Origin: a bacterium
Lineage (GTDB): Bacteria; Vulcanimicrobiota; Xenobia; RGZZ01
Direction of reading: 5' to 3'
Length of the DNA stretch: 5,663 nt
Assembly (NCBI GenBank): GCA_021782195.1
Contig: JAJXVI010000042.1
Location: 4,249 to 9,911, forward strand
Below are positions 1 to 5,663 of this stretch, in pieces. Below the pieces are notes generated by a model that was given only the letters and a program-made list of their open reading frames with translations, did not search any database and was not told the origin of the DNA. Position 1 is the first letter of the stretch. Each line of letters opens with the position of its first letter. The position numbers were made by a program, and so were the translations under genes.

Positions 1-315
1 GAGGCGCATCGATCCCTCGCCCTGCGTGCCCTGAACGAGATTGTTGTCGAGGCACGAGGTAGCTGGGAGATTCTTGCCCTGGGTATTGTTCATCGTATTG
101 GTCGCCTCGAACCAGGCGATGTGAGTGTGGCCGTGGCTGCAGCGGCTCCCCATCGAGGCCCGGCGTTCGAGGCCGGACGGTTCGTGATTGATCGTTTAAA
201 GGAAACAGTCCCACTCTGGAAGAGAGAGATGCTTGAGGACGGTTCGGTGTGGATTGAGGGTGACGAGCGCGTGTTCTCGCATCCGACGCCGGAGTCCGCC
301 CCCGCGCTACCATGA
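1..315 (+). CDS. moaE: Molybdopterin synthase catalytic (large) subunit MoaE, 5'-truncated
   Basis: The frame is open from base 1 to the TGA at 313-315 and gives 104 residues. MoaE proteins are usually about 140-150 residues, so roughly the first 40 lie outside the window. MoaE works in the cytoplasm as a heterotetramer with the sulfur carrier MoaD and turns cyclic pyranopterin monophosphate into molybdopterin, a step of molybdenum cofactor synthesis. Family signatures visible are HRIGRLEPGDVSVAVAAAA, then PHRGPAF, then LKETVPLWKRE followed by DGSVWIEG. The two lysines seven residues apart in LKETVPLWK match the essential pair known in E. coli MoaE. The tail after WIEG is short and unremarkable. 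No MoaD gene is visible; it may lie upstream. The stop is 11 bases before mqnE, so the two genes are probably cotranscribed. Confidence 0.92.
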   Translation, partial: EAHRSLALRALNEIVVEARGSWEILALGIVHRIGRLEPGDVSVAVAAAAPHRGPAFEAGRFVIDRLKETVPLWKREMLEDGSVWIEGDERVFSHPTPESAPALP

Positions 316-326
316 AAGGTTGAAGA

Positions 327-1448
327 ATGACTCCAGTACAATCTCCTGAGCCTGTCAACTGCCGGCAGGACGGCATCAACGACATTGTGGATAAGGTGCG
401 CGACGGACAACGCCTCAGCGCACAAGAAGGCTGGAGGCTCTATCAGACGTCTGACGTCGAAGCACTTCATCGGGCCGCCAACGACGTCCGTGAGCGCCGT
501 CACGGCCGCCGTGCCTACTATGTATTCAACGTGCACGTAAACTATTCGAACGTCTGCGTCGACTCTTGCATGTTCTGTGCCTTTGCTAAAAAGGAGCATG
601 AACCCGGCGCTTATGAGATGGATCTCGAGGAAGCGCTCTCACGTACTGGAGCCCTGCAGAACCTCCCGGGCTCCGAGGTACATATCGTAGGCGGCCTGCA
701 TCCACATTTTCCCTACGCTTACTACATCGACCTTGTCCGTGGGATTCGCGAGCGGTTCCCGAACGTGCACATCAAGGCGTTCACCGCCGTGGAGATTGAC
801 CACCTTGCTCGCCTGTCGGGAAAGACGTGGGCCGACGTTCTTCGTGAACTCAAGGCCGTCGGCCTCGACTCAATGCCGGGTGGCGGTGCGGAAATCCTGA
901 ACGACCGGGTACGCCGCAAGTTGTGCGCGGACAAGATCACGGCAGACCAGTGGCTTGACGTCCATCGCCTGGCCCATCGCATGGGAATTCGCAGCAATGC
1001 CACGATGCTGTTCGGCCACATCGAACGCGATGAGGAGCGCATCGAGCACATGATACGCCTGCGCGACCTCCAAGATGAGACCGGCGGTTTCATGGCCTTC
1101 ATTCCCCTGCGTTTCCATCCGGCCAACACGCGCCTGGCTCGCCTGCCGATGGCATCATCCTCCGATGTACTTCGTAATATTGCCGTTTCCCGGTTGATGC
1201 TTGACAACTTTGACCACATCAAGGCCTATTGGACGCAGGTTGGTCTGGAGACTGCGCGTGACGCGATGAACTGTGGTGCGGACGACTTTGATGGCACCGT
1301 GGTGGATGAGCGGATCACCCATTTTGCCGGTGCCCGAACTCCGGTGGGAGTAACTCAGGACAGGCTCTGCGCGCTGATGCGTGAAGCGGGTTGCATTCCG
1401 GTGCGACGTGACTCCTGGTATGACGAGGTTGAGGTGTTTGACCGCTGA
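327..1448 (+). CDS. mqnE: Aminofutalosine synthase MqnE (radical SAM)
   Basis: A 373-residue protein, the usual length for MqnE. MqnE is a radical S-adenosylmethionine enzyme of the futalosine menaquinone pathway. It adds the 5'-deoxyadenosyl radical to 3-[(1-carboxyvinyl)oxy]benzoate to give aminofutalosine. The iron-sulfur cluster motif CVDSCMFC (C77, C81, C84; CX3CX2C) follows FNVHVNYSNV, a typical MqnE/MqnC lead-in. Further conserved blocks are HIVGGLHPHFPYAYY, IKAFTAVEIDHLAR, SMPGGGAEIL, NATMLFGHIE and FIPLRFHP. The whole pattern fits MqnE better than the related cyclase MqnC. The ATG at 327 is preceded by AAAGG at 315-319, seven bases away, which supports this start. No other mqn gene is visible, so the rest of the pathway must be elsewhere. 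The DUF2203 gene follows after 22 bases. Confidence 0.95.
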   Translation: MTPVQSPEPVNCRQDGINDIVDKVRDGQRLSAQEGWRLYQTSDVEALHRAANDVRERRHGRRAYYVFNVHVNYSNVCVDSCMFCAFAKKEHEPGAYEMDLEEALSRTGALQNLPGSEVHIVGGLHPHFPYAYYIDLVRGIRERFPNVHIKAFTAVEIDHLARLSGKTWADVLRELKAVGLDSMPGGGAEILNDRVRRKLCADKITADQWLDVHRLAHRMGIRSNATMLFGHIERDEERIEHMIRLRDLQDETGGFMAFIPLRFHPANTRLARLPMASSSDVLRNIAVSRLMLDNFDHIKAYWTQVGLETARDAMNCGADDFDGTVVDERITHFAGARTPVGVTQDRLCALMREAGCIPVRRDSWYDEVEVFDR

Positions 1449-1470
1449 CAGGGAGGCGGAAGAAGCGACC

Positions 1471-1884
1471 ATGGAGTTTCGACTGTTTACCGTTGAACAG
1501 GCCAATCGGATGCTTCCCGAACTGGTGTGGATCATTCGGGAGGTCAATCGCCGTCGACAGGACCTGATCTATCTTCTGGTAGAACTGGAAAGCCTGACGG
1601 GGCAGGCAGCACAACGAAATGCAGCCGACCTGGCCTTGCGCGTTCAGCGGAAGAGAACAGAGGTGGCTCAACGCCGAAGCGCACTGGCCAGCCTGGTCGA
1701 GTCGGTTGGCGAGATGGGGGTCATCGTGCGCGATTTCGAACGCGGTCTGGTCGATTTTCCAGGAGTGGTCAATGGACAGCCTGGATACCTCTGCTGGACT
1801 TTCGAAGAGGAAGAAGTGCGGTTCTGGCACGGCCCGGAGGCCGGATTTGCCGGCCGTCAACCGCTGAGCAGCACCCCCTCCTGA
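1471..1884 (+). CDS. DUF2203 family protein
   Basis: A 137-residue, probably cytoplasmic protein of unknown function. Recognition rests on the N-terminal FTVEQANRMLPEL (residues 6-18) and a conserved C-terminal block (about residues 83-132) containing GVIVRDFERGLVDFP, GYLCWTFEE, VRFWH and AGFAGRQPL. Both are characteristic of DUF2203. Between them lies a charged helical stretch (about residues 20-80, rich in E, R, Q and L) that looks like an antiparallel coiled-coil hairpin. The ATG at 1471 is chosen because the family signature begins there. GGAAGAAG at 1458-1465 lies five bases upstream, and GGGAGG at 1451-1456 is 14 bases upstream. An in-frame ATG at 1381 lies inside mqnE and would add 30 unrelated residues. 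The 22-base gap to mqnE suggests cotranscription. No signal peptide or membrane segment is seen, and no catalytic residue can be assigned. Confidence 0.85.
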   Translation: MEFRLFTVEQANRMLPELVWIIREVNRRRQDLIYLLVELESLTGQAAQRNAADLALRVQRKRTEVAQRRSALASLVESVGEMGVIVRDFERGLVDFPGVVNGQPGYLCWTFEEEEVRFWHGPEAGFAGRQPLSSTPS

Positions 1885-2048
1885 GCTGCAGCCGGACCTC
1901 TTTGGGCGTCTTGGGTCTGTCGACGCTGATATCGTGCAGCGACGTGTTCCTCGCGTACCCCGTTCGGCAGTCTTACCGACGAATTGCAGTTCGTGGTCGA
2001 CCGTACCGCCTTCCGTTTTCCATGGCACTGACGCTTGACGCAACAAAA

Positions 2049-2085
2049 GGCTGGCACAGTCCCGTCGACGGGACTGTCACCAACC
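2049..2085. repeat. Perfect 22-bp palindrome within a longer imperfect hairpin (REP-like)
   Basis: Bases 2056-2077 are a perfect palindrome with half-site ACAGTCCCGTC and GTCGAC at the centre. The pairing can be extended outward past a small internal loop (C against CA) by TGG/CCA (2052-2054 with 2080-2082), a C-A mismatch and GG/CC (2049-2050 with 2084-2085). It lies in the gap between convergent genes, the usual place for REP-like elements. No T-run follows on either strand, so it is not a classical intrinsic terminator. A dimeric operator is also possible. A 10-base piece of it (GACAGTCCCG) recurs at 3831-3840 inside another hairpin. Its function is not known from the sequence. Confidence 0.6.
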
Positions 2086-2260
2086 TTCCGGGTCAACCTG
2101 ACTGGTCGTGAGGCCGAACGGGACCGGTTTCAGAATAAGCAAACAGAAGGGCTTTCATACTCGGCCCCCGATACAAAAAACCAGATTCCACGTACGCACG
2201 AACAAAAGGTGCCGAGGCATTGCTGCGCCCTGGCGCCTGTTGAAGCTTTCCGGCGCAACT

Positions 2261-2285
2261 CCGGCCCGATGAGCGACGAGGCCGG
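2261..2285. other. Weak stem-loop between convergent genes
   Basis: CCGGCC (2261-2266) pairs with GGCCGG (2280-2285) around a 13-base loop. It starts eight bases past the stop codon of the reverse-strand gene and could protect or end that transcript. There is no T-tract on that strand. On the + strand only TTATT follows. It may be chance in GC-rich DNA. Confidence 0.2.
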
Positions 2286-2292
2286 TTATTCG

Positions 2293-2703
2293 CTAGCCGA
2301 GCGAGTCGCCTTCCTTGTCAAAGTAGTCGCAGGCCTCGAAGCATTCCTTGAAGCTCTTCATCGGCCGCGATTGGTACGGGTGCGTGCAGTTGATGAAGAT
2401 CTTTGGCTTTTCGCCTTCCATACTGAAACCGAAATCGGTATACGTACAGAACCGGTCCGGAACATTTTCAAGGCAGAATTCATAGAGCTCATGGTAATGT
2501 TCCTGCGTGGAGTGCAGAAACTGGTGCTTCTCGCACTGAAAGATACCGAGCTGAGAGCTCCTGAACTTGCACGGCCGGTAGACCATGTAGATTTTCCGAT
2601 CCTTCCTGGGAATCGTTCGAAGACGGACAATGACTTCACTGACGAGGCTGACACTTGCCAGCAATTGCCTGAGATTCGCGTCGTCATCGGGAAATCCTCT
2701 CAA
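2293..2703 (-). CDS. Hypothetical cysteine- and aromatic-rich small protein; start uncertain
   Basis: I do not recognise this protein. From a TTG at 2703 it has 136 residues and ends with TAG at 2293-2295. It has seven cysteines (45, 57, 77, 86, 106, 121, 125), many histidines and aromatics, and blocks such as YMVYRPCKF, QCEKHQFLH, HYHELYEFC and KECFEACDYFDKEG. This could suit metal binding, but no known zinc-finger spacing is seen. No signal peptide or membrane helix is visible. Coding is supported by third-position bias: in the 50 codons covering 2317-2466, 37 end in G or C on this strand, against 20 of 50 in the codon-aligned + frame. The start is weak: TTG has no Shine-Dalgarno, and the in-frame sequence continues upstream for ten codons (RYSPHLARH before the TTG) to a TGA at 2731-2733. 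A better-placed ATG at 2687, with GAGAGGA upstream, is in another frame, so a frameshift near the 5' end or a decayed gene is possible. GC is lower than in the neighbours, hinting at foreign origin. Confidence 0.5.
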   Translation of the reverse strand: MRGFPDDDANLRQLLASVSLVSEVIVRLRTIPRKDRKIYMVYRPCKFRSSQLGIFQCEKHQFLHSTQEHYHELYEFCLENVPDRFCTYTDFGFSMEGEKPKIFINCTHPYQSRPMKSFKECFEACDYFDKEGDSLG

Positions 2704-3011
2704 ATGACGCGCAAGATGAGGCGAGTATCGTCACATGGGTACGGGCCGATATTCGGTCTTTTCTCTTACCTGTCCTCCTCGAAGTCCGCGTATCCCGTCA
2801 GTCTGTTGACGAGCAGCGCGCGCCCTCGCTCCCCACTGCCACGAGACGCCCCGGACGCTTTGAGCGTGGCCACGACGGTTCGGAGTGCGACGTGTGTGTG
2901 CGGACGGGATCCTTGCGCAGTGCCCGCGTGCAGGGGGTGAACCGAGGGGCAAGAATCCCTTTGCGTGTCAACGTTTCGGTGCAATCACCACTTATCACGT
3001 TCAGTGCGACT
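2704..3011. other. Divergent intergenic gap, no clear promoter
   Basis: This stretch separates the reverse-strand small gene from the forward TPR gene and should hold promoters for both. A TTGACG at 2806-2811 resembles a -35 box, but no matching -10 box lies 16-18 bases downstream. The TPR reading frame stays open back to a TGA at 2670-2672, so the gene could begin inside this gap at GTG 2937, TTG 2961 or GTG 2979. The purine run GAGGAGG on the reverse strand (around 2774-2780) looks like a ribosome site but has no start codon at a suitable distance. Confidence 0.4.
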
Positions 3012-5267
3012 GTGACATACGTTCGAAGAGAGGTCGAAGAACTGCTTCGTCTGCCCAACCTCGACGCGGCTTCATCGCGATGCTTGCAAGCGCTGGCCGG
3101 TGACGAGGACCCGGCATTCTTCGTGCTGACCCTGGCCCGCATTTCCTTTGTGCAAGGGCAGCGTCGCGAAGCGTTGCACTATCTCTCTGCACTTTTGAGC
3201 GCGCCGGGTGCGGCAGCTCTTGAGGTGGAAGCCGGACAGCTCTACGAGGAACTCGAACGCACCGGGGCGGCGGAACGTTGCTATCGCCGGGCACAGAACA
3301 GCTCCCCGAAAGCCCGGCGAGCCCTGATCGAGCTGCTGCGGACCACCGGTCGGCGCTCGGAGGCCGAGAAGCTACTCGATGAGATGCGCGCCCACTTTCC
3401 AGACGACCAGTGGGCGTTGGAAGAACAGGCTGCGGCGCTCTTTGCACAGGGGCACCTGCGCGACGCACTTGACCTCTACGAGCGTCTTGGAGGTGCCTTT
3501 CACGCGTATGCCTGTGCTGAGATTCAGTTGCGTCTGCGCCACGACGAGGACGCCTTCACGTCCTGTCGAACGGCAGCGGCGCGAGGCGCGGCGCTTCCCT
3601 GGGCACACTACCGCGCCGCGCAGATCCTGGCGCGTTCAGGCAACCTGGGAGGGGCGTTGCGTTGTGTCGAGGACGCGCCGCAAGGCGGAGCCGGACTCGG
3701 TGAGTTTCACGCCCGCCTCCTGATAACCGCCGGGCAGTCGGAGAAGGCCGATTCCCTTCGTGAGCGACTCCTGGAAGGATCGCTTCCGCCGGCGGCGTGC
3801 GCAACTGCGGGATCGACCCTGTCGGTGGGGGACAGTCCCGACAATGCGGACGCGAACGCTGGAAACACGCCGGTGACGTCGTCTGCGTGGCGTGTCATTC
3901 GTGCCCGCCTCGAAGGACTCGAGCGGGGAGAGTGCGTGTTGCACGCAGCCAGAGGCCGAACGTCCTGGAAGCGACTGGTGGTTCGGCCGTTGTTGTATCG
4001 CCGTCGCACCCACAGACCGGCAACCGGATTATCAGATGCCGATTTGACGAGCTTCGTCGCCGGGGTGCTCAACGACCTTCGTGCGTTTCATCTTCGCGAA
4101 TTTGGCGCAAGGCGCGACTTCTGCATCGAGCCTCTTGAAAGACGGGAGGGGGAGATGGCCTACGCGTGGATCCGTAACGCGATCGAGCACGAGTCATTCT
4201 CAGAACTATCACGCCGTGTCCACGTTCGTGCACGCCGCAACCACGAGGTGATGCTCGTATTCTGGTGCGATGACGATGACCCGGCTGAATCGTTGAAGCT
4301 GGCCGAAGGGTTTGGAGGTTATGGTTGGGGGCTTGTACGTTGTGCCCTGGGGGATCTGTATGCAGGTACAGTCGCGATTCACGAATTCTATCACGCGTGC
4401 CTCGGGTTGCAGCACACAGACGGAGAGAATGACTTTCTTGACGAGACCGGGATCATGGGCTACCCGGGGGGGTTGAACCGTCCGCTGGAAGCTTTCATCC
4501 ATTTTCGCCAGCGCGCGATGTGCGCGACCTGGTTGCCGTCGCATCGGCTTGTACAGAGCGCAGCCAGACTTGACCGGCGTGGAGAGTTTCGCGCAGCGGC
4601 GGCCCGCTACGAGCGGGCCGTGATGCTCGATCCGCTTTACGTGTGGCCGCAGGCTCGTCTTGCACGAATGCACGTGTATTGCGGCGACTACGCTCGCGCC
4701 GAGGAGGTCTACCGCACGCTGCGGGCCGTGGATCCCGTGCCGGAGCACACGGCCGAGCTCGCGCTGCTTCTTCTTGAGCGGGGATGCGTGCCCGCTGCGC
4801 GGGCACTGCTTTCGAAACCCGACGGCCTGGCGCGACCCGGGGCTTCCGACCGCGCTGTCACGATGGCCGGCTTTGCCTGGGGCACGGCCTCCTATCACTT
4901 GCGGGCACTTGCCTGCTTTCGACGGGCTCTGCAGCTCAATCCAGACAATCTCGCCGCTCGCAACGGCCTGGCGTCGACGCACGCCTCCCTCGGCCGCTTT
5001 GAAGACGCACGTACAGAGTTCCAACGCATTCTGACGGTTGACCCGTGCTGGTCGGAGGCTCTTGACCGGCTGGCTGTCGTCGAGGCGGAGTCCGGTCACT
5101 TTACAGAAGCCCGGCGTTACCTGAGGGAATCCGGTGGGTTCCAGCGTGATGACGCATTTCATGCGTGGGCTCGGTCGCGTGTGGGCTGGGTCGTGTGTGG
5201 GCTCGGTCGTATGGTGGGCCCGGTCGTGTGGTGCGCCCGGTCGTCTCTGGCCCGGCGTTGGGAGCAG
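3012..5267 (+). CDS. TPR-repeat protein with metzincin-like metalloprotease core; no stop of its own
   Basis: One frame runs uninterrupted from here to the window end; I place the limit of this protein at the adaptor start (5268). Counting from GTG 3012, residues about 25-255 are TPR-like helical repeats (AQGHLRDALDLYERLG, SGNLGGALRC). Residues about 340-505 form a separate domain with HEFYHACLGLQH at 457-468 (H457, E458, H461, G465, H468) and GIMGYPGG, Met482. This is the metzincin pattern HExxHxxGxxH plus Met-turn, but with one extra residue before the Gly and third His. Residues about 508-715 are clearer TPRs (GEFRAAAARYERAVMLDP, YHLRALACFRRALQLNPDN, GRFEDARTEFQRILTVDP). A zinc-dependent peptidase whose TPRs bind a partner is inferred. 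No signal peptide is visible, so it would act in the cytoplasm. The start is uncertain: GTG 2937, TTG 2961 (GAGGGG 11 bases upstream) and GTG 2979 are alternatives, and no in-frame ATG occurs before about 3381. After residue 717 the sequence is repeat-derived and probably not native. Confidence 0.7.
3820..3843. repeat. Hairpin sharing GACAGTCCCG with the 2056-2077 palindrome
   Basis: TGTCGG (3820-3825) pairs with CCGACA (3838-3843). Inside lies a second symmetric pair GGGAC/GTCCC around one A (3829-3839), so two alternative folds exist. GACAGTCCCG at 3831-3840 matches the reverse complement of 2069-2078. It lies within the coding frame of the TPR protein, in the low-complexity linker between the N-terminal repeats and the protease-like domain. 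A relic of a dispersed palindromic element that inserted in frame is possible; chance is also possible. Confidence 0.3.
5163..5258. repeat. Degenerate 16-17 bp tandem repeat (minisatellite)
   Basis: About six consecutive units related to GTGTGGGCTCGGTCGT: 5163-5178, 5179-5194, 5195-5210 (16 bases each), 5211-5227 and 5228-5244 (17 bases each), and a shorter decayed unit at 5245-5258. Units two and three differ at one base. The unit length is not a multiple of three, so successive copies are read in different frames and encode no protein repeat. This argues that the tract did not evolve as coding sequence, although the + frame happens to cross it without a stop. It sits exactly where TPR-type protein sequence ends and adaptor-type sequence begins. 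Confidence 0.8.
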
Positions 5268-5663
5268 ATGGTGAAGGCAAGGGAAGTGTCACCGCGAAAG
5301 TCGAAACGCGGGCTGCTGATCGGGCTCGCCGGCCTGGCCGCGGTGGCGGCGGTCGCCGTGTCGGGGATTCTCGACCGGTTCCATGCGGACCGCGTGCTGA
5401 CCCGGGTTACAGACGTGGCGGCCATTCCCACCGTGTCGGTGGTGAAGCCCAGCCGCGACACCAAGCCGAACGAACTCGTCCTGCCGGGCGACATCCAGGC
5501 CTGGTATTCGGCGCCGATCTACGCGCGCGTGCCCGGCTATCTGAAAATGTGGTACAAGGACTACGGCGCCCTGGTGAAGTCCGGCGACCTTCTCGGCGAG
5601 ATCGACGCGCCCGATCTCGATCAGGAATACGAGCGCGCCAAGGGCGACCTCAAGACCGCCATG
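5268..5663 (+). CDS. RND efflux periplasmic adaptor subunit (HlyD/MFP family), 3'-truncated
   Basis: The 132 visible residues are the N-terminal part of a membrane fusion protein that links an inner-membrane RND pump to an outer-membrane channel. Full-length members are about 370-420 residues. After a short basic start (KAREVSPRKSKR) comes one membrane anchor at residues 15-35 (GLLIGLAGLAAVAAVAVSGIL). Residues about 72-119 carry the first half of the lipoyl-like hairpin: LPGDIQAW, SAPIYARVPGYL, then VKSGDLLGEIDAPDLDQ. The alpha-helical hairpin begins with EYERAKGDL, and the window ends there. ATG 5268 or GTG 5271 are the likely starts; GGGAG at 5260-5264 lies three or six bases upstream, the latter better. 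The frame is continuous with the upstream TPR protein. Of the last 77 codons 69 end in G or C (about 90%), clearly more than in the TPR gene (34 of 50 at 4560-4709). The style recalls alphaproteobacterial adaptors, from memory only. The pump gene would lie downstream. Confidence 0.85.
   Translation, partial: MVKAREVSPRKSKRGLLIGLAGLAAVAAVAVSGILDRFHADRVLTRVTDVAAIPTVSVVKPSRDTKPNELVLPGDIQAWYSAPIYARVPGYLKMWYKDYGALVKSGDLLGEIDAPDLDQEYERAKGDLKTAM

Larger units (their letters stand above)
1885..2292. other. Gap between convergent genes, no convincing gene
   Basis: These 408 bases lie between the DUF2203 stop and the stop of the reverse-strand gene. Open frames cross it on both strands, but none shows a recognisable motif, a supported start or protein-like composition. 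It holds the palindrome at 2056-2077, a tight GCGCC/GGCGC stem with a two-base loop at 2225-2236, and a stem of 6-bp arms at 2261-2285. No classical terminator (GC stem plus T-run) is visible after DUF2203. Confidence 0.6.

Noticed and set aside
1381..1470. Upstream in-frame ATG for the DUF2203 gene
   Set aside because: It would overlap the end of mqnE and add residues outside the family signature; ATG 1471 fits better.
1315..2046. A 243-codon reverse-strand frame across mqnE, DUF2203 and the gap
   Set aside because: It overlaps two well-recognised + strand genes and shows no family features.
2358..2687. Reverse-strand frame from the ATG at 2687 with a good ribosome site
   Set aside because: The product is serine/arginine-rich and shadow-like, whereas the neighbouring frame looks like a real protein. 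It is kept only as a clue to a possible frameshift.
2766..2820. Reverse-strand tail reading RALLVNRLTGYADFEEDR before a TAA
   Set aside because: It resembles a protein C-terminus, but the sequence upstream in the same frame is not protein-like. At most it is a short remnant, too short to support.
2035..2940. A 301-codon + strand open frame opposite the small reverse gene
   Set aside because: Its codons align exactly with those of the reverse gene. Only 20 of 50 third positions (2317-2466) are G/C, against 37 of 50 for the reverse strand. Its ends look like random translation and it shows no motif.
4209..5162. A 317-codon reverse-strand open frame opposite the TPR/protease gene
   Set aside because: The + strand there encodes clear TPR motifs and the HExxH core. 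The reverse frame gives a motif-free, basic, proline-rich product typical of antisense frames in GC-rich DNA.
5163..5258. Possible CRISPR array
   Set aside because: The units abut with no spacers, are only 16-17 bp long and diverge from each other.

Overview
The window reads as bacterial DNA of moderately high GC. It carries the tail of a molybdopterin synthase large subunit (moaE) and an aminofutalosine synthase (mqnE). The second gene implies that the host makes menaquinone by the futalosine route. That route is scattered across bacterial phyla and is not typical of Alphaproteobacteria or of E. coli-like hosts. Nothing in the window fixes the phylum.

Layout. Bases 1-1884 (+ strand) hold a compact gene row: moaE (5' end cut off by the window), mqnE 11 bases later, and a DUF2203-family gene 22 bases after that. 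The spacing suggests one transcript. Bases 1885-2292 contain no convincing gene but hold a perfect 22-bp palindrome, extendable to a longer imperfect hairpin. Bases 2293-2703 (- strand) hold an unrecognised cysteine- and aromatic-rich small protein with lower GC than its surroundings and an unclear start. Bases 2704-3011 form a divergent gap.

From about 3012 to 5160 (+ strand) runs one long open frame for a tetratricopeptide-repeat protein. It has a metzincin-like zinc-protease core in the middle: HExxH, a third His one residue later than the classical spacing, and a Met-turn-like GIMGY. I recognise no described family with exactly this arrangement, and it is the most interesting gene here.

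The frame does not stop. It passes through a degenerate 16-17 bp tandem repeat (5163-5258) and continues in phase into the N-terminus of an RND-type periplasmic adaptor (5268-5663, cut by the window end). Codon use changes sharply across the repeat, from about 68% to about 90% G/C at third positions in sampled stretches. The join may therefore be a recent recombination or an assembly chimera rather than a true fusion gene. The taxonomic reading of the left part should not be extended to the right end, or the reverse.

The left row links two unrelated biosynthetic functions, molybdenum cofactor and menaquinone. Both serve anaerobic or flexible respiration, but no shared pathway step joins them.
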